This document shows, piece after piece, positions 13,076 through 24,159 of a stretch of 64,000 nt of DNA. Source of the stretch: Sclerodactyla briareus (taxonomy: Eukaryota > Echinodermata > Holothuroidea > Dendrochirotida > Sclerodactylidae). The stretch spans positions 62,001 to 126,000 of the forward strand of contig JAODTK010005887.1 in NCBI GenBank assembly GCA_026419785.1. Reading direction: 5' to 3'. The notes below the pieces were generated by a model. It saw only the letters and a list, made by a program, of their open reading frames with translations, did no database searches and had not been told where the DNA came from. Position 1 is the first letter of the stretch. The number at the start of each line of letters is the position of its first letter. The translations under genes were made by a program, and so were the position numbers.

Positions 13076-13420
13076 GAGGCGGATTAGCTTAGTCGGTGGA
13101 CTTCAGATCAATAGATTACGAGTTTAAATCCCAGTGCAGCCCGTTAGCCAATGCTGTTAGCACAAGGCATTCCCCTCGAATGGTTTCACGCTACCCCGTG
13201 AAAAAGTGGGGTTCCTGCGAGGTACCGGAAGCAGGCGCCTGTGTAGTAGGTCGTGCTCGTAAGACGTGCACCTGGGGGTGCAGCCAAGATCTTCATCAGG
13301 TAACTGATGACCAGGGAATTAATTCGCTAGTCGTGTGAAGAGTCGCTTGCCTCGACTTTCAACACTATGAACCCAAGATCTAATTCTAATGATGAAGACG
13401 CTGGGATGACAGTCTCTGTG
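13076..13420 (+). mobile_element. tRNA-derived SINE, family 3
   Basis: The head has an RNA polymerase III A-box-like segment (TTAGCTTAGTCGG, 13,084-13,096) and a B-box-like segment (GAGTTTAAATCCC, about 13,120-13,132), spaced as in a tRNA. It is followed by a body unlike tRNA. B-box substitutions and poor stem pairing argue against a working tRNA gene. Only one copy was found here. The right boundary is a guess. Confidence 0.5.
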
Positions 13421-13639
13421 TAACTGAAAAGGAGAGAAAGTATGTCCTATTAATGTTTTTTCGAAAGTTTTTTCGAATGTCGGTCCGCGGGCCAAAAAGG
13501 ATCGTTCTTAAACTCTGGAAACGTCGATGCATGTATTAAAAATGTCACTATTCAATGAAATATCAAAATCACTTTAGTCGAAAAAAAAAAATTAATTTTG
13601 GTGACCACTATATTTTTCGGACTAGGGTATTTTTGTTTT

Positions 13640-14640
13640 GATATTATTGCTCATCCAGAACTAACATTGCGCCCGGCCACGCTGCTTGACAATCATGGTG
13701 CCACTTGCCCCTTTCACTTATTTAAAATCGCATGACTGCTAAAGTTACATTCTTTTAATGTGGTGCAGTTCATTTTCTTTATTATTTTTTAAAAAGGTCT
13801 CTGGCTCTCTCTTCATCCGTCTAAGAATACCCAATTTTGGGAAGTTTTGCTAGGCCGGCTAAGGTGAAATTACTTTCATTGTGAAGTGTATTTATTTTAT
13901 TTTTCAGATGAAAATGGCTATCTGGTACTCACTGTTTGGCATCTGTAAAGACCTTAACTTCAATAGAAGTTTGCTACGCTGCGCGGAAAGGCTTAGGCGA
14001 AATTGCATTTAATTGTAAATTTTAATTTATTTTTTGAAAATAGCCATCGGAACATCACTATCATTGCATTTAATGTGATTAATTTAAAGAAAACTCTTCT
14101 CCGCTGCGCGGCACCATGGTGTGCTCCGCTTGGATAGCTTGGAATCGCAAGAGCATAGAATGGCTGTTGTGAAATTCATACTAATGCTTCAAGTTTATTT
14201 TTGAATTATCACATGAAAAAAAACCATCTGGAGGTCACCATTTGGTATTTGAGAAGACCTAATTTTGAAAATTTCGATACGCTGCGCGGCCACTGATTAG
14301 TGCATCTTGATTGGATAGTAAAAGTTGCTTGAACGTACGGAGGCTAAGTTGAATTCATTTTATTTGCGAAGTTTATTTCCAATTTACTACATGAAAAATG
14401 GCTATCTAGGCTCAACCGTGCATCTGAGAAGACCATAATTCGACGTTTTCACTAAGCTTCGCGGCAACCATAGTGCCGCTCTGCTTTCATAGGATATAAT
14501 TTTTTAAATTCAAATTTATTCAATTATTTTGAATGAAGAAATGTCATCTCTCTGGAATTCACCCATTTGGGCATGCTACATCTTTACTTGTATTAACATT
14601 TCGGCGCGGCAATCAACGGTGTCGCGCAGCTTAGATAGAT
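13640..14640 (+). repeat. Satellite with a roughly 175-bp unit
   Basis: A CGCTGCGCGG-type block recurs at about 13,978, 14,103, 14,278 and 14,455 (as CTTCGCGG), with a more decayed form at 14,601. A second block, ACATGAAAAATGGCTATCT followed by GAGAAGACC, lies about 70 bp before the next CGCGG block at about 13,905, 14,208 and 14,388. Full spacing is about 175 bp; two intervals (about 125 and 146) imply truncated units. About six units, well diverged. Confidence 0.7.
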
Positions 14641-14779
14641 CACGCGACATGAAGTCATTGGGACACTAATTTCTTTCACATATAGTTCTGGCGCATATAA
14701 GCCCATCATTAGGTCACCCCTGGTAAATCCTCTGTGAATGCAATAACTAAAGAGGTGTGAAAAGAGGTGTGAATTGTAG

Positions 14780-15620
14780 CCAGAACAGTGGTGGCGCCGA
14801 ATTTCCCCGACGGGGGGTCCGAGTTCCCCGATGGGGCCAGTTCCCCGACTAGGCGCCCCCTACCCCCTAGGGTCAAAAAAACCTGCATTTTTTATGTTTT
14901 TTTTTTTTCTTGAAGAAAAAAAAACGAAAAAATGAAATACACGTTGTGGAGAGCAATGTTTACTTTTAATAATTAGCTTTCCCCCTCAATCAGGGCGCCC
15001 TTATTAGTAGAATAGGGTCAGGTATTCCCGATAAGTGCACAGAAAATACCTGGGCACTGCGTCGTGAAGCCACACTCTACACAGAGACAAAACAGTGGTA
15101 GACGGCAGACGGCTCTCCTAAAGAATTGTAACCTTAATCTCTTGCAGGGACATTTGAATATAATCCATAGGCTTGTGTATCCTATCTATATCTGCCACGA
15201 TCTGTAATAGTCTGTATGGAAGATGGTTACGCTGATCTAAAACTCGTGTGAGGAACTTTGGCAATACTATAGAAAGATATGAGGCGCGAGAAGCGCGCCG
15301 AAAATTTTCAGCTTCAATATAGGAATTCACTATAAAGAAGTTTGGAAATATATACTGTCGGGGCAAAAAGCCCTCGCCGGGGTGTGTACATTTGAAACGT
15401 ACCCACTCGGGCTGAGATGGGAAAAATTCCCCGACGGGGGGGGGGGGGGGGCAGGCTTCCCGGATAGGGGGGGGGATGGCCCCCTGCCTGTAAAGAGGTG
15501 TGTGCTTTACTTCCATAAAGCACGGGAAGTGGGAAGTGTCTTTTCCTGCTATGAACGAACATTTGTATATTTCTTGCGCGCCAACCCGTGGTGGCGCACG
15601 CTTAGATAGTCATCACCTGT
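14780..15620. mobile_element. Non-autonomous G-tract element(s) with GTGGTGGCGC ends
   Basis: CAGTGGTGGCGCCG opens the segment near 14,791 and recurs at 28,238. Several TTCCCCGACGGGG-type blocks follow (14,812, 14,848, 15,427), the last leading into a G-run at about 15,435-15,450. At about 15,578-15,611 the minus strand reads TATCTAAGCGTGCGCCACC, the signature of the dispersed element at 18.9 and 20.3 kb. No transposase frame is visible. Confidence 0.5.
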
Positions 15621-15736
15621 TGATGGCCCCGCCTATAAATTATTATTTGGTCGAACGACGCCCTGCCGGATGACAGTATTTGATTAAAACTGCCGATTGT
15701 ATCGTTGCACTTTGCACCCAACCGTGGTAAGGGGCA

Positions 15737-15737
<1 letters not shown>

Positions 15738-15769
<32 letters not shown>

Positions 15770-15785
15770 AGATATTATATATTCC
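15738..15785. repeat. (TA)n microsatellite
   Basis: Almost pure alternating TA with one or two interruptions; self-complementary. Confidence 0.9.
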
Positions 15786-16029
15786 TCGAATCCCATCCTA
15801 TGTGGCTGGGCGACTATCATTGTAAGCCTGACATTTGTCCTCTTGACAGCCGCACTTCTTCGTTACCCATCGACTCCATCGACTTCTACATAGAATGTAA
15901 GTGTTGACAAGCTTCATCTCCTAGATTATTTCTCCTCGCATAGATAGGGGGATAGCAGAGTGTTATCAGTGACGCTTGCAAGCGAGCATTTCGGGTTGGT
16001 ATTCTAGTAGTCACTGGAAGTTTTTTCCC

Positions 16030-16285
16030 TAGGTGTATGGACTTGCAGCCTCGTGGTTCCGTCGTGATCCCATGGACTCTAGAGTTATTGAGGTTTGTTA
16101 CGGGATTTCAGTCTTGTCTGTTGGCTGTGAGATCTTTCGATCCTTCAGGTTCCGGGAAAATGGTTGGGTCCTGTAGTTTAGTGATCGTTCTTTCGGATGG
16201 GAGTAGGATGGCGGTCCGGGAGCATGTTGGGATAGGTCACATCCCTGACTCGACATCGTCTGAGCACTAGTCGGAAGAGAAGTTA
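16030..16285 (+). mobile_element. SINE family 1, plus copy with conserved core
   Basis: Contains CTTTCGGATGGGAG at 16,190-16,203, then GGCGGTCCGGGAGCATGTTGGGAT-like sequence and a CACATCCCTG block, closing with GCACTAGTCGG. The same series appears at 58.9-59.2 kb (plus) and 33.56-33.94 kb (minus). Upstream the copies also share a GTCTTGTCTGTTGGC-like block and GGTTCCGG. The core resembles the TTCGGATGAGACG motif widespread in invertebrate SINEs (Meta/Nin-DC type). That match is from memory and needs a library search. Confidence 0.65.
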
Positions 16286-16445
16286 TCGCTGGTAGCTCAT
16301 TCGCGATCATTACTGCCAGGGTCCATTGATGAGCCTTACGTGGCTTTCATTGTGTGTGTCGGTTGGGTAGACGATTACATATAGCGATATATTGTCTTCT
16401 GGGCTCATCCACCAACTTCTAGTGTTTGGAGAAATGGCATTGAAG

Positions 16446-16620
16446 GGCTGTTCACAATCATGGTGCGATACGATACGATAATTACATCGAACGTCGAGTT
16501 AAAAAGTGTTATTTTCAATAGGGGTGTTCACACTAGTGCGATACGATACGATAATTTTTATCAGATGTCAAGTTGAAAAATATTTTCACTTCTATCGTAT
16601 GCGATAAATTGCGCGATTCA
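16446..16620 (+). repeat. Duplicated GTTCACA...GCGATACGATACGATAAT block
   Basis: GCGATACGATACGATAAT occurs at 16,465-16,482 and 16,538-16,555 (73-bp period), each preceded by GTTCACA and followed by a (G)TC(G/A)AGTT block. A degenerate inverted copy (CTATCGTATGCGATAAATT) lies near 16,598. Looks like a transposon terminus. Confidence 0.6.
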
Positions 16621-17050
16621 GTAGTAAACTTGCACGCGCAGGGGAGGCGTAGAAGTTCTGAGGTGGAAGTGTCCGGAAATTTTCCCAGGGGAGGGTCTAT
16701 CCACAGCCTGACGTCTTGATGGGAACCCTAACTCTCTTGTGAAGAGAAAGAGTCGAAATTTTCTGAATACAACTACTCTAAACAATTATGGTTAGTTCTT
16801 GAAAAAGAAAAGGCAGGAAGACATGCGCAGCGCTGAACACAGCAGGTTCATTTCCAGTTGCAAGAGGGTGGGGGATGAAACGTTTTGGCAAGCTCCCCCA
16901 AACTAATGTTCACACCATTTCCTTCCTCTTTGTCCACCTTCTCGCAGCGCTCTTGGTAGCAGCGTCGTGAATCGTGCAGTGATGATGTTGGATATACTAC
17001 TTCCAATTGTACTACTTCTACTACTACATTTGGAAGCTCACTACATCATA
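16621..17050. other. Non-coding, nothing specific
   Basis: No supported exon or second-copy repeat. Confidence 0.3.
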
Positions 17051-17195
17051 TGGTTTTTACTACTACTACTACTACTACTATACCTACTTGGCTGCATGTA
17101 TGTATCCTTTCCTTTCGCATATTACAATTCTCAGTAAACATGGTCTTATTTTCAACAGGGTTTCTTTCACATTGGTCGGGCCGATTGATTTTCTG

Positions 17196-17240
<45 letters not shown>
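17051..17240 (+). repeat. (TAC)n and (AT)n(GT)n microsatellites
   Basis: A TAC run at about 17,056-17,085 and an AT run passing into a GT run at about 17,196-17,240. Confidence 0.9.
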
Positions 17241-17243
<3 letters not shown>

Positions 17244-17268
17244 TAGAAGCGTAATGACAACCTGCGTA

Positions 17269-17397
17269 AGGCAATTGGAGAAATATAGAGAGGCTGGAAA
17301 TCTGGAAGCGTTGAAAGCTCATGACTCCACCGGGATTCGAACCATGGACCTTTTGCTTACGTGCAAGCGCCCTGTCAATTGAGCTATGAAGCCAGAT
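17269..17397 (-). mobile_element. tRNA-like SINE unit, minus-strand arm of an inverted pair
   Basis: On the minus strand this reads GGCTTCATAGCTCAATTG (A-box-like) and later GGTTCGAATCCC (B-box), then GGAGTCATGAG. The end regions GGCTTCA and TGGAGTC can pair as a 7-bp acceptor-like stem with two G-U pairs. The anticodon loop and T-stem pair poorly, so I call a SINE head or tRNA pseudogene, not a tRNA gene. Similarity to the plus copy at 17,441 continues about 30 bp past the tRNA part. Confidence 0.65.
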
Positions 17398-17440
17398 GCA
17401 GATCCCACGGTGAAAGATTAACATGTTCCTCGGGTTCGAG

Positions 17441-17550
17441 TTGGCTTCATAGCTCAATTGGCAGTGCGCTTGCGCGTGAAGCAAGATGCCCGCGGTTCGA
17501 ATCCCAGTGGAGTCATGAGATTTTCATCACTTCCCGATTTCCGACCGATA
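17441..17550 (+). mobile_element. tRNA-like SINE unit, plus-strand arm of an inverted pair
   Basis: The same unit in the opposite orientation, starting GGCTTCATAGCTCAATTGG, with B-box GGTTCGAATCCC near 17,494 and GGAGTCATGAG near 17,510. A five-base stem (CTTGC/GCAAG) encloses a 7-base loop, but base 33 is C rather than T and the T-stem is broken. Only about 45 bp separate the two arms. Confidence 0.65.
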
Positions 17551-17659
17551 AAGTAAATTTTTGACTAACCTGGAAATCTTGTGTATATTTTTTCTTGGAT
17601 GATTTCTATAGTTTAAAGGGTGCTCTTTCAGATTCTGCCGGGTGACGTCGTGTCACCCT

Positions 17660-18180
17660 CGAGCGTTTTGAGTTCTCCGAGATGGCGTCCAAAATGGCCG
17701 ACCTAACATATTTTCTCCATAACAAATCTCCTATGCGGCAATGAATGATACCTTTGGTGTCTATTGGTATGTTTTGGAGGCCAAACAATCCACTAAAGCT
17801 GAATGTATAGGAGTCCAGTAAATCACGTGACATTGATCCAAGATGGCGTCCAAGATGGCCGCCCTAACGCAATGTTTAGCCCATACCAAAGCTTCCATTC
17901 AGCTATGAATGATACTTGTGGTGTCTATTTGAATGTTTTGGAGGTCAACAATCCACCAAATCAATGTTAGGGGTCTAGTGAATCACGGCGTGACAATACA
18001 TCCAAAGATTGGCGTCCAAAATGGCCGCAATAACATGTTTCTTCCCCCAACAAACGATATATTCAGGCATAGGGACCCATATGATAATAATGATGTCTAT
18101 AGACATGTTACGGGATCTCATTAATTTATTTCAAGCCACTCAGTCCTGAAGTTATGGGAAATCACGTGACAATAATTTCA
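17660..18180 (+). repeat. Satellite with a roughly 163-bp unit, ATGGCGTCCAAAATGGCCG block
   Basis: Three units start with GATGGCGTCCAAAATGGCCG or close variants at about 17,681, 17,842 and 18,007. Shared inner blocks include AATGAATGATAC, GTGTCTATT, TGTTTTGGAGG, CAATCCAC and AATCACGTGACA. The third unit is more diverged. A lone inverted relic lies at 25.31-25.54 kb. Confidence 0.8.
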
Positions 18181-18879
18181 AGAGGTTCTCCGTTTTCACA
18201 TATGTTTTCTGTTTGTATTATTGTACTTGGACTAATAAGAGAGCTGTGCTTCGAAACTTGTCCTTTTGACGCCATGCATTGATTCCGTTAATTGCGAGAC
18301 ATTGAAGACACATAATAATTACCAGGCGGGTCGCCAAATATATCAAGAGCAAGGGATGAGGGTTAGGGAGAAATGAAGCATGCTTTCCCCATCCCACAGA
18401 CTTGCTTAATTCTTCCTCCGCGTGAAGACTTCCAAAAACTGGCATAAATTTAAAGCTATGCAAACTATCCTGTTTGTTCGAGCTTTTTGGGCAATAATCT
18501 CCCAGTGATTTGATGTCCTAAGAGTAGTTATTGTTATCTTCCGATGTCCTGGATTCAGCAATGTTCCGATAGGACTGTGGTTTCCACGGGGTATTCGGGA
18601 GACAAAAGGTGTCAGCTGCCTGAATTTGTGATTGTCAACCGCGCAGCGCGCCTTCCGGTCGGACGATTCTGTCCACTGTGGTCCTGTCCCGACCTGTGAA
18701 TCGGGGAAGACCGACAGGACTATCACATAACTTATGGTTGGCGCAACTACGCAGGTACCGTAGGGAGATGGGGGGGAGGAGAGGTTAGGGGAAGGGCTGC
18801 TGGGTCGTTGGCTTGGAGGGGTTGGTCGATTAGGCACGGACATGTGTGTATGCTGTGATAGGGTTTCCAGGCATGAATG
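18181..18879. other. Non-coding, nothing specific
   Basis: A 175-codon minus frame (18,406-18,933) crosses the G/C-biased segment at 18.75-18.85 kb but lacks recognisable protein character or splice sites. Confidence 0.3.
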
Positions 18880-19060
18880 GGCGTCGATCCGTTTTGAAAA
18901 GTGGGGGGGGGGACATCGAATGCAAATGACCATCTAAGCGGAGCGCCACCTTTGGTTTGCGCGAGAGGTACCAAGAAAATTTTAGCTTTTCATACCCTCC
19001 AGATCGCCGGAAACGCACTTGCCAGACTCGATAGCACCCATCTACATGTGTGATTTGAGT
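18880..19060 (+). mobile_element. G-tract element, copy 1 (AAGCGGAGCGCCACC family)
   Basis: CGTCGATCCGTTTTGAAAAG runs into a G-tract at about 18,901-18,912, then CTAAGCGGAGCGCCACC at 18,934-18,950, then a TTTGGTTTGCGCG-like block and TTTTAGCTTTTCATACC, followed by AGATCGCCGGAAA. The last blocks recur in copy 2 at 20.3 kb and, in weaker form, near 19,840. Non-coding, so probably a non-autonomous DNA transposon. Confidence 0.65.
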
Positions 19061-19239
19061 AAGCGACAGACAAAAATCACACATGGTATTTTTTCGTTGC
19101 CTTTTCTACTCTGGCTTGGTTAGCGTGGGATCCAGGAGTCGGCGCAACGGTCCCCTGGCGGGAAAGTCGACGGGAAAAGCCATAGGCGTGCGGGACCATT
19201 TCAATTGGGGGGAGCAGTAAATATTTGGCCGAATTTTAC

Positions 19240-19440
19240 AAGTCAGTCATCGAAGACTACCAGCGCGCGCGGATTTTTTTGCAGGTTTTCCGGGCATTTT
19301 ATCGAAAGTCAGCAGAAAATTCAGGCTTTTTTTTTACTTTGCCTTTCTCCTTTCCAAATTTTCCACGAATTTTCGCCCGAATTTTTCATCTATGACAAAT
19401 TGGGGGAGGGGGCAGTCTGCCCCAAGCTTCTGAAATTATT
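19240..19440 (+). repeat. Dispersed repeat, copy 1 of two (partner at 22.45 kb)
   Basis: Shares with 22,450-22,650 a series of blocks: TTT(C/T)CGGGC(A/G)TTT, AAATTCAGGC, TTGCCTTT, CAAATTTTCC or CAGATTTTCC, and GCCCGAATTT. Direct orientation. Confidence 0.6.
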
Positions 19441-20270
19441 CGGTGAACAAAATGATTCGAAGCATTACATAGCATATCACACGCTGGGTTAGAAACGTCA
19501 TTGAAAATAATGCACTTTTAGCTATTCAATTTACAATTCGAGCACTCGGTATGAAACATGGGTAATCCCTCGACTTCGTCCCTAGTGGGGTCCCAGATCT
19601 TCATCTGGGGTCCGCAACCTGGAATAATTCCAACGCGATTATTGTTTCGATAAACAATATTGAATCAGTTTAGACGATCATCAAATTATGATTCTCACTG
19701 GACCCCCGCAACCCATTATAATAAAATGACGTTTCCGGTGCCGGTACACGTTCACAGGTTCAGTAATTGGGGCAGAACAACTTACCAGACTAAAAAAGGT
19801 TAGTGGATTTCATGAACCCGAAAATTTTGGGGTTTCAACCCTCCTAGATCGCCGGAAATGGACCGTTTTTACTCACACTATGCCTGATCGTGATGGAATT
19901 ACACTGAAACAAAGCTTAATATTTCACTCATGCGTAATAATATTAATCTAAAGGTGAGGGTTGGTTTTCCTTCTTCATATACGTATTCACCCATATATAA
20001 ACCAACGCCATACGAGTGACAGCATTAATTCCTCTGCGCCAGCCCATTACAGTATATGCCTGACACAAAACAAACTACCATTCCTGGTCAGTGATATGAT
20101 TAAAGTGCAGTATTTTATCTTGTGTAATCTTTAGGAACCATAAAAAAGTAATGTGACAATCGGTTCCTGTTTGAACAACTGGAGTGTATTGACCTGCGCA
20201 TTCTTCTCCTTCATAAACGTACATATTCATATCCATTTCCGTTTGCATGCCAGGAGTAGTGTCACTTTTT
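19441..20270. other. Non-coding, repeat fragments
   Basis: Contains a further decayed fragment of the G-tract element (AAATTTTGGGGTTTC, then TAGATCGCCGGAAA near 19,845) and nothing else recognisable. Confidence 0.35.
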
Positions 20271-20274
20271 CGCA

Positions 20275-20430
20275 AACGATCCTCCCCCCCCCCCCCCATC
20301 ACCAATTTACTATCTAAGCGGAGCGCCACCATAGGTTGGCGCGCAGCGCCCAAAGGAATTTTTGGCTTTTTATACCTCTCAGATGGCCGTAAATGGCACT
20401 CACTGGGTCTAATTGCTAGAATTCAAATGT
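20275..20430 (+). mobile_element. G-tract element, copy 2
   Basis: A C-run of about 14 near 20,284-20,297, then CTAAGCGGAGCGCCACC (20,314-20,330), GGTTGGCGCGCAGCGCC, TTTTTGGCTTTTTATACC and an AGATGGCCGTAAA block, in the same order as copy 1. Confidence 0.7.
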
Positions 20431-20799
20431 GCAATTCAAGTAAGAAAAGAAAGTTGAAAAGTTGTCTACTCTGGAGGATATAGCAACAAAGCATCTACGG
20501 CCTTTAATATTTTTTTAATGAAAGAATATGTCAGCAAGTGATTCATACTGAATACTAGGAACCTATTGCAAGTTTACAATTTACGTAAACAGGTGAGCTA
20601 GATGGAACCGGTACCCCCCTTCATTTTAGCCATTAATTAATATCTGATCAGCAAAGTGACCCAATATGTGAATTAATGTGCACACCGTTGTGAAATGTGC
20701 CATGTAGGAGATGATTTTGCCGATCATTGCTTGACACGAATCGTTTAGAAAGTTTCGAGTGAAATAGGTCACTCAGATTGCAGGAGGTAGTACGTTCGG

Positions 20800-21000
20800 T
20801 ACTCGACTGGCGTAGCCAGGATTTTTCAGTGGGAGACGCTGGAGGAGGGGGGGGGGGGGGAGGGGGCTAGATTATTTCATAGGTCGTCGATTTACTATCT
20901 AGGCGAAGAGACAGCATCGGTCGGTGCGTAGCGTACACAGAAATTTCGGGAAATAAGGCTCCTAGATGTTACGGAAAGGCACTTCCCCATCTTCCCTGAT
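20800..21000 (+). mobile_element. Mobile element fragment with GGCGTAGCCAGGATTTTT and G-run
   Basis: GGCGTAGCCAGGATTTTT near 20,811 precedes a G-run at about 20,848-20,860. After it come a TTTACTATCTAGGCG block and a GGTGCGTAGCG block that look like a decayed member of the same family. The same opening followed by a G-run recurs at 47.77 kb. Confidence 0.55.
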
Positions 21001-21765
21001 CTATTTCAATTCACGGAGCTGATGCAGTGCCGTAGCCTTAGTTTTTTTTTTGTAGGGGCGCTAACATTGAATGGTGAGCTTGTCATGTTATTCGATTACA
21101 ATTACCCATCTCTGTGGGCACTCAGGTATTTTGGGTATTCACTTTTGCTTCACCTGATCTTATTTCTCCCATTCTTCGCCCGGGTTGCGCTACTCTGTTT
21201 CTCGATCTCAACTTGATTATGCGCTTCCTCCTTCTTTTCCATGCCACCTGAATGTACTCACTGACCATATTGGGCACCCTCGTCGGATGATGCGGATCGT
21301 ATTAAGGACAGTATTGGTGTGTGGGGGGGGGGGGGGTTGAACCCGCGTCTGATAATGTGTTTCGATTTGGGGTAAACGGGCGTAACATTATACTAGTTCG
21401 CTTATTCTTCAGACTCGGCGGCTTTGATGAGAGCAGATTATGGTCCATCTTCGACAAGGATGTCACATTGATTTATGTCTACATTGAATTCATCTTATGC
21501 CTTGCGGTATGTGGCGGATACACCGAAATCATCATCATTCCCATGACTCTGTCCCCTTATACCCCTGTAGTGGGTGGGGGGGGGGGATGGGGGCTCCCCG
21601 GCTTCCGATTCAATTTTTTTATCATCCGAGATGCCGGAAGCTGAATACGTGAAACTGATTGGGTCAGCTGGTACTACACCGTGGGAACAAATCTTCGACA
21701 GGATTTATATGCGTATATGATCTTAGCAAACCTCGTCCTATTCCAGTTTTTCGGTTCCTCTCGTA
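21001..21765. other. Non-coding with two G-runs
   Basis: G-runs at about 21,322-21,335 and 21,577-21,587. No supported exon. Confidence 0.35.
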
Positions 21766-21925
21766 TGTTCCCCCCCTCCACTCTCTCATTTCCTCTTCCT
21801 CTTCCCCTTTCTCCTTTTCTTCTGCCTCCTTTCTCCTTCCCTCTCCTCTCTTTTCTCTTCCTCTTTTTCTCCTCCTCCCTTTTTTCTTCTCCCCCTTTTC
21901 CTTTTTTCCTCCTTCCTTACCCTGG
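21766..21925 (-). repeat. Polypyrimidine tract, about 160 bp
   Basis: Almost only C and T on the plus strand, ending at CCTTACCCTGGGTACGCGCC. It mirrors the 28.5-kb polypurine tract, which begins after a GTAGCCAGCGGG...GCGCCCGCCCGGG segment. The reverse complement of the 3' end here (GGCGCGTACCCAGGG) has the same kind of junction, so the two tracts may be tails of one element type in opposite orientation. Open frames across it are serine/phenylalanine/proline artefacts. Confidence 0.6.
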
Positions 21926-22449
21926 GTACGCGCCTGTTTTCGTTCGTGTTTTCACTCTCAAATTACCCGGCAACCCGCCCAACCCAGTTTCAATAGTTGA
22001 CTGATTTGCCTGAGTTGGTTCTGTATACGCATCCGTGATATACTTTACCATCTTACTATTTTGATGATTTACAATATCACCTAACTTGGGGTTGAAAAAA
22101 TGAATGAAAATAATGTTTGCCAATTAGCAATATACGGTGTATCTGCAAGGACTATTCCCAATCCAAGGTCGCAGTCTTTGTGGGGGTCCGTGACCGCCAG
22201 CGTTTTGGAAGTCCTCCGTACACATGTGTTTTCACTCTTGACCACCTGGGACCCTCAACTTTCAGCCAGGAGAATTGACCTCTTGACTATTACGCAAAGC
22301 CATGTGATGCCAGTGTCAGCTTGTTTGAGCACATCAGTGAACACTTTGGTCCTCATGCATTCGTAGCAGACTGCAGAATAGTTAATTCGAAAGGAGGAAG
22401 AAAGAATAATGCTGGATGAGCGGACTAGGCGTACAGGACCCTTCTGATT

Positions 22450-22650
22450 TTTGGCAGGACATGTTTTGCATAAACGACAGAAAGCATTTTGCATGTTTTT
22501 CGGGCGTTTGATAGAAAATTCAGGCCAGTCAGCAGACATTTTGGGCATTTCCTTCACTTTTGCCTTTTTCTGTCCAGATTTTCCCCGACTTAAATTGTCA
22601 ATTTTTGCCCGAATTTCTCATCTCAGAATAACTTTGCGCTCCTCAAGGGC
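22450..22650 (+). repeat. Dispersed repeat, copy 2 (partner of 19.24 kb)
   Basis: Same block order as 19,240-19,440, with scattered insertions and deletions. Confidence 0.6.
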
Positions 22651-24155
22651 TACGCCAAGTCTGAGCCAGAAGTCGAAGCAGTTTGGATTCACAATTAATG
22701 AATTGTGAACAAACTATGTAGCCTAGTTACTTTGTCGAGACTGGGGCGTAGCTCAAATTGTTTCTCGGGTGAAGGTATTTTTCGCCCTGCGAAATTAGTG
22801 CCATGTGATTTCATGTTGCAGTAAGAAAGGACAACTTAGAATCCGTCCTGAGGTCTGATTTAGTTCACAGTTCTGTCGGCAGCAGTGACGTAAGACATTT
22901 CTGTCTAGGCTAGGGGCTAACATTTATTAGGACCCTGTGAGAGGGGTCTCAGGCAGTCAGGGTTTACCCGTCCCCTCTGAGAAGTTTTGGCTTTAGTGCA
23001 AATTCATGCTCTAAATGTGTCCACCAAGGGGCAGTAAGCTTCTTCTTTGGTTATTGGCCTGAATCCTACCTTCCATGGGACCACCTTAGTTGGGGTCTAG
23101 GGGAAAAGGCCTGGAAGTCAGACCGGTAGCCCATTCATAGAGAATCCAGGTTATAATTTTCGTTTTGCCTCGTATAGGCTCGTACCCGTTTCTTCCGACA
23201 GACATTTTGACTGAATATCACAAAGTTGCTCGAATTTTGTTGCAATTCATGAAGGTAGAACCAACAAAGTCGAAAAAGGTGCTAATTTTTCGCGCACGGT
23301 TTCCTCCTGGTATAATAGTCCCCTCTGATTGAAAAATCTTCTTCTCATCTTTGCTAGATTAACATTCTTTGCCAGGGTAATTTTGTTAACATAAAATATT
23401 CTCGACGCGCTCCACAATTGTTTGCTGTCTCGTTTCGGATCATGGGCCACGGACTGATTTTGTTGGAATTGAAGTGCAAGATATATATTGTTCAATTGGC
23501 GTGCGTCGTCTCTCGATGCTTCAGCTATCTTTTAGAAATGCCGATTCTGAAGCAATTGTGAAATATAGTCCCAGAATTGCAAAATTGCACTCAAAATATT
23601 TTTCACGGAATCTCATAGCTATCGTGCACGTCGTCTACAATACTGACAGCGAAACAATTCCATCAGGATACCGAAACGGACGAAGTTTTTGCATATTTCT
23701 TGGACATTGATAAAATCACAACGTCCAAACTTGACAAGTGTGACCAATTTTTGCTTCATCATCGGCTTTTGAACAGATAAATCGGCATCTTGCTGACATT
23801 GTGGCCATTTCTCCACTTCGGCAGTTTTTATGCTGAATTTCTAATTCTTTGCCCAAGCGGTTTGTTCCTCGAGCAGTCTGACAAATAGAATAGTCCCGCA
23901 CTAATTTTGAGTTAAAACTTTGCATAAAAGCTTCATAGCGCCAGAAAATGCCTTCAAAATGCATCGCTCACGACGCTATAGAAGTACCAGTTCAGTCGTC
24001 TGCGCGCACAGCGTGCTGAAATTTTTGAAATCGTGTTCGTAATAAAGGTCACTGTGGTCTTTGTGAGGCTGCTTTCTCAATATTTCTCAAGCCTACACAC
24101 ACTCACCGGAACGTGTGTAAACGGACTGTCCTTTCGTCTTCATCGAGGATCAAAA
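22651..24155. other. Non-coding, nothing specific
   Basis: Short frames only. No splice-bounded exon was convincing. Confidence 0.3.
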
Positions 24156-24159
24156 AGTT

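Noticed and set aside
17269..17550. Two true tRNA genes
   Set aside because: A- and B-boxes are present, but the T-stem does not pair, base 33 is not T, and similarity extends beyond the tRNA part, as in SINEs.
18406..18933. 175-codon minus frame
   Set aside because: Covers a G/C-skewed segment and the edge of a G-tract element; no domain recognised.
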